This document shows positions 8,568-16,919 of a stretch of 64,000 nt of DNA, one piece after another. Numbering within the stretch: position 1 is the stretch's first letter; each line of letters opens with the position of its first letter. The position numbers and the translations under genes were made by a program. The stretch is from Micromonospora sp. NBC_01813 (GTDB lineage: Bacteria; Actinomycetota; Actinomycetes; Mycobacteriales; Micromonosporaceae). The stretch covers positions 7,501,001-7,565,000 of the forward strand of contig NZ_CP109067.1 of assembly GCF_035917335.1 (NCBI RefSeq), given 5' to 3'. The notes below the pieces were generated by a model. It was not told the DNA's origin, did not search any database, and saw nothing but the letters and a program-made list of their open reading frames with translations.

Positions 8568-9547
8568 TGACCACCGAACACGAGGTCGACCTCGCCATCA
8601 TCGGCGCCGGCCCGGCCGGCCTGTACGCCGCCTACTACGCCGGCTTCCGGGGCATGACGGTGGCGATCATCGACTCGCTGCCGGAGCCCGGCGGGCAGAT
8701 CGCCGCCCTCTACCCGGAGAAGGACATCTTCGACATCGCCGGCCTGCCGGCGATCAAAGGGCAGCAACTCGTCGACTCCCTGCTCACCCAGGCCGCCACC
8801 GCCAAACCCACCTTCCTGCTGGGCGAGAGCGCCGTGGAGCTGACCAACGCCGACGACCACGTGCGGATCGGCACCGACGCCGGCAGCCAGGTCCGGGCCA
8901 AGGCGGTCCTGCTGACCGCCGGCATCGGCACCTTCACCCCGCGCGAACTGCCGGTCGGCAACGACTACTTCGGCCGCGGCCTGCGCTACTTCGTGCCCCG
9001 GCTGGAGGAACTCGCCGGCCAGGACGTCGTGGTCGTCGGCGGCGGTGACTCCGCCGTCGACTGGGCGTTGGCCCTGGAGCCGTACGCCACCAGCGTCACC
9101 CTGGTGCACCGCCGGCCGCAGTTCCGGGCCCACGAACGCAGCGTCGACCAACTGCACGACTCCACCGTGCGGGTCGTCACCCCGTACGAGGTCGGTGCGA
9201 TCACCGGCGAGCCACACCTGACGTCGGTCACCATCACCGAGGTACGCGGCGACGGGCGCGAGGAACTACCCGCCCAGGCCGTGGTGGCCGCGCTCGGCTT
9301 CATCGCCGACCTCGGCCCGATGCAACAGTGGGGACTGGAGATGACCAACCGGCACATCGCCGTCGACCGCGCGATGCGCACCAACCTGCCCCGGGTCTAC
9401 GCCGCCGGCGACATCACCGACTACCCCGGCAAGGTGCGGCTGATCTCCGTCGGCTTCGGCGAGGCCGCCGCCGCCGTCAACAACCTGGCCCCACTGGTCA
9501 ACCCGGCGCTGAGCACCGTGCCCGGCCACTCCTCGGACGCCGCGTGA
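8567..9547 (+). CDS. NAD(P)H-dependent ferredoxin reductase (thioredoxin-reductase-like)
   Basis: 326 aa. It has an FAD-binding Rossmann motif at the N-terminus (IIGAGPAGLYAAYYAG) and a second dinucleotide motif VVVGGGDSAVDWAL for NAD(P)H, then the FAD-contacting AAGDITDYPGKVRLISVGFGEAA. The usual CxxC of thioredoxin reductase is absent, as in type 2 ferredoxin-NADP reductases. ATG 8567 overlaps the ferredoxin stop. The enzyme should reduce the adjacent ferredoxin in the cytosol. The stop overlaps the next gene's GTG. Confidence 0.92.
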   Translation: MTTEHEVDLAIIGAGPAGLYAAYYAGFRGMTVAIIDSLPEPGGQIAALYPEKDIFDIAGLPAIKGQQLVDSLLTQAATAKPTFLLGESAVELTNADDHVRIGTDAGSQVRAKAVLLTAGIGTFTPRELPVGNDYFGRGLRYFVPRLEELAGQDVVVVGGGDSAVDWALALEPYATSVTLVHRRPQFRAHERSVDQLHDSTVRVVTPYEVGAITGEPHLTSVTITEVRGDGREELPAQAVVAALGFIADLGPMQQWGLEMTNRHIAVDRAMRTNLPRVYAAGDITDYPGKVRLISVGFGEAAAAVNNLAPLVNPALSTVPGHSSDAA

Positions 9548-10500
9548 GCGCCCCGGCCGCCGACGCCCGGCGCGAGACCGGCGAGCAGACCGACACCGGC
9601 ATCGGTACGCCGACCGGGCTGCACCTGCTCGCCACCCGGCGCGGGCTGGCCCGGGTCTGCGGCGACGGCACCGCTGAACTGCTCGACCTGCCGTACCGGG
9701 ACGTGGCCGCGCTGCTGCGCGCTGGTGCCGGCCTGACCCCGGCCGCCGACGCGCCGGCCCGGCAGCGACTGGCCCTCGACACCCTCACCGCCGACCTGGT
9801 CGCCCCGCTGGGCAGCACCCGGGCGGTCTGGGGAGTCGGCCTCAACTACCACTGCAAGGCGCGCGCCGCCGGCCGGGCCGTCCCCACCGAACCGGTGCTC
9901 TACCTCAAGTCGGCCAGCGCCGGCTCCGGCCCGGACGCCACCGTGACGCTGCCCGACCAGATCAGCGCCCAACCCGACTACGAGGGCGAGATCGCCCTGG
10001 TCATCGGGGCGCGCATGCACCGTACGCCGGCCGACCAGGCCTGGTCGCACGTTGCCGCGATCACCGCCGCCAACGACCTGACCGCCCGCGACGTGATGAC
10101 CGCGACGGCCAACCCGACGCTGGCCAAGAGCTTCCCCGGCTTCGGCGCGCTCGGCGCCTCGGTGCTGGACATCGCCGCCGTCGCCGACCGCGACGCGATC
10201 CCGGTCCGCACCACCGTCAACGGCGAGCTACGTCAGGAAGCCACCACCGCCGACCTGATCTTCCCGGTGCCGCAACTGCTCGCCTGGATCACCCGGTACG
10301 TGGTGCTGGAACCGGGCGACGTGGTGCTCACCGGCACCCCGGCCGGCACCGGTCAGGACCGGGGCAGCTTCCTGCGCCCCGGCGACCTGGTCGAGGTCGC
10401 CGTCGGCGGGGTGCTGCCACTGCGTACCCGGTTCCGTGCCGAAACCTCCCACCCGGCGCCGCCGGCTCCTCCTTCGCACAGAAAGCCGCAGACCACATGA
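9544..10500 (+). CDS. Fumarylacetoacetate hydrolase (FAH) family enzyme
   Basis: 318 aa from GTG 9544, which overlaps the reductase stop (GTGA). The C-terminal FAH fold is clear: GVGLNYHCKAR, a metal-binding DYEGEIALVIG, the aspartate in AANDLTARDV and TGTPAGTG. Such enzymes hydrolyse or decarboxylate 1,3-diketo acids or hydrate 2-oxo-dienoates at the end of meta-cleavage pathways. The N-terminal 90 residues are more variable, as usual. With an HpaI-type aldolase two genes on and an extradiol dioxygenase at 21.3 kb, a hydratase or hydrolase step after ring cleavage is likely. Confidence 0.9.
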   Translation: MSAPAADARRETGEQTDTGIGTPTGLHLLATRRGLARVCGDGTAELLDLPYRDVAALLRAGAGLTPAADAPARQRLALDTLTADLVAPLGSTRAVWGVGLNYHCKARAAGRAVPTEPVLYLKSASAGSGPDATVTLPDQISAQPDYEGEIALVIGARMHRTPADQAWSHVAAITAANDLTARDVMTATANPTLAKSFPGFGALGASVLDIAAVADRDAIPVRTTVNGELRQEATTADLIFPVPQLLAWITRYVVLEPGDVVLTGTPAGTGQDRGSFLRPGDLVEVAVGGVLPLRTRFRAETSHPAPPAPPSHRKPQTT

Positions 10501-11660
10501 CTGAGAATGCTCCCCGGTACGACCTGGTGCTGGCCGGCGGTGAGGTGTTCGACTCGGCCACCGGCGCCAGCCAGGTCGCCGACGTCGCGGTGACCGGCGA
10601 CCGGATCGCCCGGATCGCGCCCGGCCTGGCCGCCGACGGCCGTGAGGTGATCGACTGCGCCGGCCGGTACGTGCTGCCCGGCCTGGTCGAGGGACACACC
10701 CACATCTTCGCCGAGGTGTCCAAGGTCGGTGCCCCGCCGGACGAGGCACACCTGCACCGGGGCGTCGTGGCCGCCTGTGACGCCGGCACCGTCGGGGCTT
10801 CCACCTTCGCCGCCTTCGAAAGCTACGTCGCCGGACCGGCGAAGATGCGACTGGTCAACTTCCTCAACGTCAGCGTCCTCGGGCTGATCGACTTCCGGTT
10901 CGGCGAGCTGATGAACCCGGACACGCTGGTGATCGAGGACGCACTGGCGGTCGCCGCCGACAATCCGCACCGGGTCCGCGGTTTCAAGATCCGGCTCTCC
11001 GAGGACGTCGTCGGCCACGACTGGCGTCCGCTGCTCAAGCGCTCCCTGGAACTGTCCGCGGACGCCGACCTGCCGTTGATGATCCACATCGGGGAGACGC
11101 CGGAGCCGCTGCCGGCCGTGCTGGAGATGCTGCGCCCCGGCGACGTCATCGCGCACTGCTACACCGGCAAGCCGTACGGCATCCTCGCCGACGGCAAGGT
11201 GCTGCCCGAGGTGTACGCCGCCCGCGAGCGCGGCGTGCTGTTCGAGTCGGCGCACGGCAAGAGCAACCTGAGCTTCAAGGTGGCCGAGCCGGCGATCGCG
11301 CAGGGCTTCTACCCCGACGTGATCACCTCGGACACCTCGGCCCGCAACTGGCGCGGCCCGGTCTTCGACCTGGTCACCAGCATGGCCAAGCTACGCGCGC
11401 TCGGCATGACGATGGAGCAGATCGTGCCCCGGGTGACCAGCGCCCCGGCCCGGCTGCTCGGCCTGGACACCGAGGGCTACGGCAGCCTGGTCGAAGGCGG
11501 CCCGGCACACGTCACCGTGCTCGCCGACGCCGACGAGGCGGTACTGCCCGACGCGGCCGGCAACCAGCTCACCGCGCCCCGGCTGGAGCCGGAAGTGGTG
11601 CTGCTGGCCGGCGAGCGGGTGCCGACCGTACCGTGGCGCGGCCTGCCCGCCGGAAACTGA
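10497..11660 (+). CDS. Amidohydrolase/deacetylase-family metallohydrolase
   Basis: 387 aa. It is a TIM-barrel amidohydrolase with a full metal-ligand set: His67 and His69 (EGHTHIF), Lys164 (GFKIRLSE, probably carboxylated), His197 (MIHIGE), His220 (AHCYTGK) and Asp279 (TSDTSARNW). The stretch CDAGTVGASTFAAFESYV and FLNVSVLGL match the dihydroorotase-like deacetylase subfamily. It would hydrolyse a cyclic amide, an N-acyl group or a related C-N bond. It overlaps both neighbours by ATGA, so it is part of a tightly coupled operon. An amide-hydrolysing step suggests a nitrogen-containing substrate. Confidence 0.9.
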   Translation: MTENAPRYDLVLAGGEVFDSATGASQVADVAVTGDRIARIAPGLAADGREVIDCAGRYVLPGLVEGHTHIFAEVSKVGAPPDEAHLHRGVVAACDAGTVGASTFAAFESYVAGPAKMRLVNFLNVSVLGLIDFRFGELMNPDTLVIEDALAVAADNPHRVRGFKIRLSEDVVGHDWRPLLKRSLELSADADLPLMIHIGETPEPLPAVLEMLRPGDVIAHCYTGKPYGILADGKVLPEVYAARERGVLFESAHGKSNLSFKVAEPAIAQGFYPDVITSDTSARNWRGPVFDLVTSMAKLRALGMTMEQIVPRVTSAPARLLGLDTEGYGSLVEGGPAHVTVLADADEAVLPDAAGNQLTAPRLEPEVVLLAGERVPTVPWRGLPAGN

Positions 11661-12463
11661 TGGGCACGCGTACCGGGGTGCACACCGGCCGGGCCGCGCT
11701 GCGCGAACGCCTGCGGCACGGCCGGCGGGTGGTCGGCACCTTCCTGAAACTGCCCGGCACCGACGCCATCGAGCTGGCCGCCCAGTCCGGGCTCGACTTC
11801 GTCGTGGTCGACCTGGAGCACTCCGGGCTGGACGAGCGGACCGCCGCCGGCCAGCTGCGGCACGCCGCGCTGCTCGGCCTGCCCGCCCTGGTCCGGCTGG
11901 CCGCGGTCGACCCGGCGCAGATCAACCGGCTGCTGGAGGCGGGTGCCACCGGGGTGCAGTTGTCCACCGTACGCGCCGGCGCGCAGGTCGCCGCGCTGCG
12001 CGCCGCCGTACGCTACGCGCCGGTCGGCCGACGCAGCATCAGCCTGGCCCACCCGTCGGCCGGCTACGGGGCCGGCGGGCTGGACGCCTACCTGGCCGCC
12101 GAGGCCGCCGACCCGCCGCTGCTGGTGGCGCAGATCGAGACCGCCGACACCGACGACCCGCTGTCCGAGCTGCTCACGGACGCCCACGGTGAGCCGAGCG
12201 TCGACGTCGCGTTCGCCGGCACCACCGACCTGGCGGTCAGCCTCGGCCTGGCCACCACCGACGACCAGGCACCGCTGCTGCGCCGGGTCGGCGAGATCGC
12301 CGACGCGGCCCGCGCCGCCGGGGTCACCCTGGGCGGGTGGGCACCGGCCGCGACCGACCAGACACTGCACCGGTACGGCCTGACCGGTGCCGGCTACCTG
12401 GTCGCCGGATCCGATCTGCAGCTGCTCGGCGCCGGTCTGCGCCAACTCGCCACCGACAATTGA
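11660..12463 (+). CDS. HpcH/HpaI-family class II aldolase
   Basis: 267 aa from ATG 11660, one-base overlap with the stop before it. The family hallmark ELAAQSGLDFVVVDLEHSGLD is present, as are MIQIE-like metal-binding AQIETADTDD and the GTTDLAVSLG loop. These metal-dependent enzymes split 4-hydroxy-2-oxo acids into pyruvate and an aldehyde (HpaI: 4-hydroxy-2-oxoheptanedioate). In this operon it would carry out the retro-aldol step that ends a meta-cleavage pathway. The exact substrate is not deducible. Confidence 0.9.
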   Translation: MGTRTGVHTGRAALRERLRHGRRVVGTFLKLPGTDAIELAAQSGLDFVVVDLEHSGLDERTAAGQLRHAALLGLPALVRLAAVDPAQINRLLEAGATGVQLSTVRAGAQVAALRAAVRYAPVGRRSISLAHPSAGYGAGGLDAYLAAEAADPPLLVAQIETADTDDPLSELLTDAHGEPSVDVAFAGTTDLAVSLGLATTDDQAPLLRRVGEIADAARAAGVTLGGWAPAATDQTLHRYGLTGAGYLVAGSDLQLLGAGLRQLATDN

Positions 12464-12488
12464 GTCAGCCCTCGAAGGGAGTCCTGAC

Positions 12489-12866
12489 GTGCTCAACCCG
12501 CAGCTCTACCGCACCTCGGTCAACTGGGACGACATCCCCGCCACCGACGTTCGCCCCGGTGTGCGACGCAAGGTGTACGCCACCGACGAGGTGGTGCTCG
12601 CCTGGCACGAACTCAGCGTCGGGATGGACCTCAACCCGCACACGCACGACGACTTCGACCAACTGGTGATGATCCTCGGCGGGCGGTGCAACTACTACGT
12701 CGACGGGGTGCCGCACGACATGGGACCGGGGTCGATGCTGCTGGTGCCGCGCGGGGCCGAGCACTACGTCGAGCCGACCGAGGGGCCGTGCATCAACCTG
12801 GACCTGTTCGCCCCGCCGCGCGCCGACTTCCTCGCGCACGCCTGGCGCCCCGCCGCGCAGGACTGA
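12489..12866 (+). CDS. Small cupin-domain protein
   Basis: 125 aa, one cupin barrel. The first cupin motif HTHDDFDQLVMILGGRCNYYVDG supplies two histidines and the second GSMLLVPRGAEHYVEP supplies another, so a metal site is likely. The start is GTG 12489, preceded by gaaggga (12474-12480). It sits between the aldolase and the kinase in the same direction, spaced 25 and 9 bases. Its role could be an isomerase, a dioxygenase or a binding protein for a pathway intermediate. Confidence 0.85.
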   Translation: MLNPQLYRTSVNWDDIPATDVRPGVRRKVYATDEVVLAWHELSVGMDLNPHTHDDFDQLVMILGGRCNYYVDGVPHDMGPGSMLLVPRGAEHYVEPTEGPCINLDLFAPPRADFLAHAWRPAAQD

Positions 12867-12875
12867 GCGCCAGCG

Positions 12876-13790
12876 ATGACCGACATCGTGGTGGTGGGCA
12901 GCCTCAACGTCGACGTGGTGGTGCCGCTCGATGAGCTGCCCGCCCCCGGCCAGACCGTGCTCAGCTCCGCCGACCATTCCCGGGCGGGCGGCGGCAAGGG
13001 CGCCAACCAGGCGGTGGCCGCCGCCCGGCTGGGCCGCTCGGTGGCGATGGTCGGCGCGGTCGGCGACGACCCCGAAGGGCAGTGGCTGCTCAGCCTGCTG
13101 GCCGCCGAAGGCGTCGACACGGCGGCGGTGCTGTGCGCACCCCGCCCCACCGGGCAGGCGATCGTGCTGGTCACCGCCGACGGCGACAGCACCATCGCGG
13201 TCAGCTCCGGGGCCAACATGTGGCTCTCCCCGGACCACCTGCGGCCGTACGCCGGACTGATCGGTGACGCCGCCGCCGTACTGCTGCAGCAGGAGATCGC
13301 GGCCGAGGTGGTGGCCGCCGCGGTGGCCGCCGCCCGCGGCCTGGTCGTGGTGAACCCGGCCCCGGCCCGACCGATCGACGCGGCGACGCTGGCCCGGGTC
13401 GACGTGCTGGTGCCCAACCGGGGCGAACTGGCCGCGCTGGCCGGTGCCGGCTCGTCGGTGGCCGCAGCCGGTGCCGGCGATGTCGACGATCTCGCCGCGA
13501 TGGCCCGGTCGCTGGGCACCCGGGGGCCGGTGGTGGTGACCCTCGGCTCCGACGGTGCGTTGGTGGTGACGGCCGACCGGGAGCATCTGGTGCCGGCCGA
13601 GCAGGTCGACGCGGTGGACGCCACCGGTGCCGGGGATACCTTCTGCGCGGCGCTGGCCGACGCGCTCCTTGACGGCGTGTCCATCGACGACGCGGCCCGC
13701 TGGGCGACCCGGGTGGCGGCGGTGACGGTCACCCGTCCCGGCGCGATGGCCAGTGTGCCCCGCCGCGCCGAGGTGCTCGCCGCCCGGTAG
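12876..13790 (+). CDS. rbsK: Ribokinase-type PfkB-family sugar kinase
   Basis: 304 aa. It shows the N-terminal GSLNVDVVVPLDELPAPGQT and GGGKGANQAVAAARLG motif of ribokinases and the C-terminal DATGAGDTFCAAL motif with the catalytic aspartate. These ATP-dependent kinases phosphorylate ribose or related sugars. It closes the operon that starts with the ferredoxin, although a sugar kinase fits a ring-degradation operon poorly. With a nucleoside-type ABC transporter at the left edge, the operon may handle a ribosyl or sugar-linked substrate. The symbol reflects the best family fit, not proven function. Confidence 0.82.
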   Translation: MTDIVVVGSLNVDVVVPLDELPAPGQTVLSSADHSRAGGGKGANQAVAAARLGRSVAMVGAVGDDPEGQWLLSLLAAEGVDTAAVLCAPRPTGQAIVLVTADGDSTIAVSSGANMWLSPDHLRPYAGLIGDAAAVLLQQEIAAEVVAAAVAAARGLVVVNPAPARPIDAATLARVDVLVPNRGELAALAGAGSSVAAAGAGDVDDLAAMARSLGTRGPVVVTLGSDGALVVTADREHLVPAEQVDAVDATGAGDTFCAALADALLDGVSIDDAARWATRVAAVTVTRPGAMASVPRRAEVLAAR

Positions 13791-13808
13791 CCGGCGGCCT
13801 GCGCCGGC
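13790..13808 (+). terminator. Short GC-rich hairpin after the kinase gene
   Basis: CCGGCG (13791-13796), a five-base loop and CGCCGG (13802-13807) form a perfect six-base-pair hairpin starting right at the rbsK stop codon. There is no U-run, so it is only a candidate terminator. Confidence 0.4.
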
Positions 13809-13891
13809 CCCTCGGCTGTCAGATCGACCGGCGCGGCCAGCGTTTGCGTGGCGGCGGGTCTTCGCGCACCGGCTGGTCACGCCACCAGCCC

Positions 13892-14074
13892 ATGAATCGC
13901 CAGTACAAGAGCAGCCGGTCTGGTTCCTCCGGTGACTGTCTGGAAGCCCGGCACGTCGGCACCATCGCCCAGGTGCGCGACAGTAAAGACCCGGCCGGGC
14001 CAGTGCTGTCGTTCACGGCAGAGGAGTGGGTCGGTTTCGTATATGTAATCAAAACGGGCAAGCTACGCACTTGA
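13892..14074 (+). CDS. DUF397-domain small protein
   Basis: 60 aa from ATG 13892. It matches the DUF397 pattern: KSSRSGSSGDCLEA near the N-terminus, then the conserved VRDSKDPAGPVLSFTAEEW and a final FV..IKTGKL. DUF397 proteins are actinobacterial and usually lie beside an XRE-type regulator. Here the nearest helix-turn-helix gene is the antitoxin at 14471, with the toxin gene in between. A longer upstream frame exists, but it only adds low-complexity sequence. Function unknown; a role with the XRE partner is a guess from the family's usual context. Confidence 0.75.
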   Translation: MNRQYKSSRSGSSGDCLEARHVGTIAQVRDSKDPAGPVLSFTAEEWVGFVYVIKTGKLRT

Positions 14075-14126
14075 TGCACTCCGGTGGGCCGCGTCGCGAC
14101 CAACGGGCCTCGTATCGCAGAACTGC

Positions 14127-14132
14127 TATAGT
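14127..14132 (+). promoter_or_regulatory. Candidate -10 element of a leaderless toxin-antitoxin promoter
   Basis: TATAGT at 14127-14132 is a good actinobacterial -10 box. The toxin's GTG start at 14139 is exactly where transcription would begin, and no ribosome site precedes it, so the mRNA is probably leaderless. No clear -35 match is seen. Confidence 0.45.
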
Positions 14133-14138
14133 TGCTGA

Positions 14139-14471
14139 GTGTCGTGGCCCCTCGTCTACCACCCCAAAGCCGAAGCGGAACTGAAGGAGTTGCCTGTCAG
14201 GGAGCGTGTAGCGATTAGGCATGTGGCGGACAAACTGCAAGCAACCGGTCCGAACCTCGGCCATCCGCACTCCAGCGACATCAAGATCGCCTCGAACCTC
14301 CGCGAGCTACGCCCTCGGGCCGGCCGTAGCCGCTGGCGGGCCTTCTACCGCCAAGTCGGTCCGGCCTATGTCGTCGGAGCTATCGGCCCTGAAGCGAACG
14401 TCAACCAGCGAGCCTTCCGGAAGGCAGTCACCGCAGCGGAGCAACGGATCGACGAAGTGGAGGACGAGTGA
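14139..14471 (+). CDS. HigB-like toxin (phage Gp49-like/RelE superfamily)
   Basis: 110 aa, typical length. The sequence YHPKAEAELKELPVRERVAIRHVADKL, then ELRPRAGRSRWRAFYR and a C-terminal basic helix KAVTAAEQRIDE fit the Gp49-like HigB/RelE toxins, which are ribosome-associated mRNA endonucleases. Toxin-first order and overlap with an XRE antitoxin gene at 14471 match the higBA arrangement. Start GTG 14139 follows a -10 box by seven bases. GC content and codon use are lower than in the neighbours, as in many mobile toxin-antitoxin modules. Confidence 0.85.
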   Translation: MSWPLVYHPKAEAELKELPVRERVAIRHVADKLQATGPNLGHPHSSDIKIASNLRELRPRAGRSRWRAFYRQVGPAYVVGAIGPEANVNQRAFRKAVTAAEQRIDEVEDE

Positions 14472-14785
14472 TGAAGCTGTCAGATCTTAAGTCGGCGGCC
14501 CGGGTCAACGCCGAGCAGAGCCAGGACCCGGAGTTTCGTGCAGAGTGGAACCGTACGGCCTTCGCTCACGACGTCGCGCTTCGCATCCTGCGTTATCGTG
14601 ACGAGCAGGGCCTAACCCAAACTGCCCTAGCCCGCAAGGTTGGCATGACGCAGTCCGTCATCGCCCGCCTTGAATCAGGCGACCAGCCGCCGTCCATCCC
14701 CACGCTGGCCAAGTTGTCGAAGGGCACCGGAATGGACTTCAACATCAGGGTCAGCAGCGGCACCGTCGAGGTCATGGCGGCCTAG
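14471..14785 (+). CDS. HigA-like XRE-family antitoxin
   Basis: 104 aa. A cro/CI-type helix-turn-helix occupies about residues 45-95 (YRDEQGLTQTALARKVG, MTQSVIARLESGDQPPSIPTL). ATG 14471 is chosen because ggagg at 14458-14462 is eight bases away; an in-frame GTG at 14468 is the alternative. It overlaps the toxin stop, so it is co-translated. The antitoxin should bind the toxin and repress the shared promoter. Confidence 0.88.
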   Translation: MKLSDLKSAARVNAEQSQDPEFRAEWNRTAFAHDVALRILRYRDEQGLTQTALARKVGMTQSVIARLESGDQPPSIPTLAKLSKGTGMDFNIRVSSGTVEVMAA

Positions 14786-14809
14786 GCCAATCTGGGGCAG
14801 CCGGGCGGA

Positions 14810-15673
14810 TCAGATCAGCGTGATCGGGTTGGTGAGGGCGGCCATCTGCCCATCGGGGTGACGTATCTCGACGCGGACGAACGCCGACTGGGCCGCACTG
14901 GTCCGCCACCGTGCGCTGCCGGCACCGTCCGCCGACAGTGACACCTGGTACGCCGTACCCCGGTCGGTGTGGAAACTGATCGCGCCCGACGGCACGCCAC
15001 GGACCTCGACCCGGACGGTGGCCGGGGCCCCGCCGGTGTCGAGTCGTTCGCCGATTCCCGCGCGGCGGTCGCCGGCCGAGACGGTCAGTGACAGGTCGAT
15101 GTCGGTCGATCCGGTGATCCAGCTGTGGCCGGCCGCGATGCCGGCCAGCAGGGCGGTGGCGGTGAACTCGTCGGCGCGTACGACGGTGTGCGGTATGCCG
15201 ATCTGGCCGGCGAGGTGGGTGTCGCTGTTGCCGATCGCCGGTCGCCAGTTGCCATCGTGGACGTCAGCGGTGAGGCGGGCGGCCCAGTCGGCCAGACCTG
15301 CTTCGTTGTCGGCGTTCCACGGCAGGTCCGAGCTCCACTGTCCGTTCCAGACTTCGACGGCGTCGAATCCCTGGTACGGGTACTCGAACGTGCCCGTCGG
15401 GTACGGCGCGTACGGATGTGCCACCACGCACAGCCCGCCGGCCCGGTGCACGGCGTCGAGGTGCCGGTCGATCGGGCCGTCCTCGACGCCGTACTGCCAG
15501 TCGGTGGCCTGGCCGGCCCATTCGTCGTGGGCGTCGGCCGTGTTGTGCTCGGTGGCGGCGACGAAATCGAGCCCGGCAGCGCGGGCGGCGGCGGCGAGCT
15601 GCGCCGGGGTCAGCTCGCCGCCGTGGGAGTACGTCGAGTGCAGGTGGCAGTCGCCCCGATACCAGCCGGCCAT
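14810..15673 (-). CDS. PHP-domain (CehA/McbA-like) hydrolase with an apparent internal deletion
   Basis: 287 aa. It begins with the PHP motif GDCHLHSTYSHGG (His10, His12), followed by TEHN (His43), AHPYAP (His86) and GNSDTH (Asp151, His153). These supply parts of the trinuclear metal site of PHP phosphoesterases and CehA-type carbamate hydrolases. The family's third motif, a Glu about 15-25 residues after the TxHN motif within a GxEVTTxxGH-like stretch, is missing: TEHNTADAHDEWAGQ runs straight into TDWQYGVEDGP. An in-frame deletion of some tens of codons is the simplest explanation. The C-terminal 100 residues form a beta-rich domain. Activity may be lost. Confidence 0.7.
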   Translation of the reverse strand: MAGWYRGDCHLHSTYSHGGELTPAQLAAAARAAGLDFVAATEHNTADAHDEWAGQATDWQYGVEDGPIDRHLDAVHRAGGLCVVAHPYAPYPTGTFEYPYQGFDAVEVWNGQWSSDLPWNADNEAGLADWAARLTADVHDGNWRPAIGNSDTHLAGQIGIPHTVVRADEFTATALLAGIAAGHSWITGSTDIDLSLTVSAGDRRAGIGERLDTGGAPATVRVEVRGVPSGAISFHTDRGTAYQVSLSADGAGSARWRTSAAQSAFVRVEIRHPDGQMAALTNPITLI

Positions 15674-15698
15674 CCCCGGAAGCGTACTCAGATCCGGG

Positions 15699-16919
15699 TC
15701 ATCCAGCCGGGTGTGGTGGCGGTGTGGCGGCGGCCGGCCGGTTCCTCATCCGGTGGACCGTCAACGCGATCGCCATCAGCAGGGCCGCGACGAACAGATC
15801 GCAGCCGAACAGGCCGAAGCCGGTGCAGGCGCTGAGCATCCCGAGGCCGAACGTGACGAGGGTCAGCGGCCAGCCGACGCGGGTGAGCGTGGACCGGTCG
15901 GCAACCCGGCGTGGCGCGGTGCCGCGCGGTTGCCGGGTCGCCGCGAGGATGACTGCTGCGGCGACGGTGGCGAGGATCGTCGGGAACAGGAGCAACATGC
16001 CTTCGTCGCCCAGTACGGTCCACGACCAGATCGGTCCCTCATGGAATGAGAATCCCTGGTCGATGATCGTCAGGTAGTCCCGCACGACGAAGTTGATCAG
16101 GAGTGCGGAGTTGCCGGCGGCCACGATGGCCAGCAGCGCGAGGGCGCCACTGGCCGCCGTGCTGTGTTCGGTCCGGCGGCTCGCCCACCCAGCGAAGAAC
16201 CATCCCAACACCATGCCGAGCAGTCCGCCAGCGGCGAACCCGACCGGCATCGCGGCCGGCTCGGTCCGGCGGACCGAGACATCGAACCAGCCGCCGTTGG
16301 CCGGCGCGGTGTCGTCGTAGTAGTTGCCGAAGGTCAGCACCCAACCGCCCCTGGTGGCGGTGAGCGTCTCGGCGACACACGGACCGGTGCGGTCGAGCGC
16401 TGGGGTGAGCCGCCAGCCGGCGGCGGTCAGTCGGTCCGCCCCCTGCGCGCCGTAGGCACACGGGTCAGGCATCGGGCCGGGGTACTCGACCTCGTACCGG
16501 ACCTGGCCGAACTGCGCCTCGCCGTTGCCGTTGACGAAGACCTGGTCGTGCCGTTGCAGCGGCGGGTCCTCGACGTCCGGGGTGACCATCTCGGCGATAG
16601 CGGCCATCTCCGCCGTGCTGGGCAGCGGTCGGTCGGTTTCGCCGTAGGCGCGGGCGGTCAGCGACGCGGCGACGAAGCCGCTCAGGATCGAGACTGCGAT
16701 GGCGACGGGTACCACGAGGCGGTTGCCCGGCCGCCCCAGCCGGGCGCGGGGGGCGTGGCGGAGCACGTTGGCGACCTCGCGGGCGCTCGGCCGGCGGCGG
16801 CCGGTGTCCTCGGCGACCATGAGCATCGTGTCGAGCAGTTCGGCCCGGCGGGGTCCGGGCGGGTAGGTCCGGGCGAGCAGGCGGTAGCGCCGGTAGCGTG
16901 CGGTGCCGGTCGGGCTCAT
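15699..16919 (-). CDS. Membrane protein paired with a PadR regulator
   Basis: 406 aa from ATG 16919. The cytosolic N-terminal 65 residues are basic (RYRRYRLLARTYPPGPRR), and a first membrane helix lies near residue 70. An extracytoplasmic region of about 130 residues follows, with two cysteines (PDPCAYG, GPCVAE). Five or so further helices span about 225-390. No family is recognised; the N-terminal sequence resembles proteins translated together with PadR repressors. It overlaps the PadR gene by ATGA, so the regulator and membrane protein form one operon, PadR first. The role is unknown, possibly a stress-response membrane component. Confidence 0.65.
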   Translation of the reverse strand: MSPTGTARYRRYRLLARTYPPGPRRAELLDTMLMVAEDTGRRRPSAREVANVLRHAPRARLGRPGNRLVVPVAIAVSILSGFVAASLTARAYGETDRPLPSTAEMAAIAEMVTPDVEDPPLQRHDQVFVNGNGEAQFGQVRYEVEYPGPMPDPCAYGAQGADRLTAAGWRLTPALDRTGPCVAETLTATRGGWVLTFGNYYDDTAPANGGWFDVSVRRTEPAAMPVGFAAGGLLGMVLGWFFAGWASRRTEHSTAASGALALLAIVAAGNSALLINFVVRDYLTIIDQGFSFHEGPIWSWTVLGDEGMLLLFPTILATVAAAVILAATRQPRGTAPRRVADRSTLTRVGWPLTLVTFGLGMLSACTGFGLFGCDLFVAALLMAIALTVHRMRNRPAAATPPPHPAG

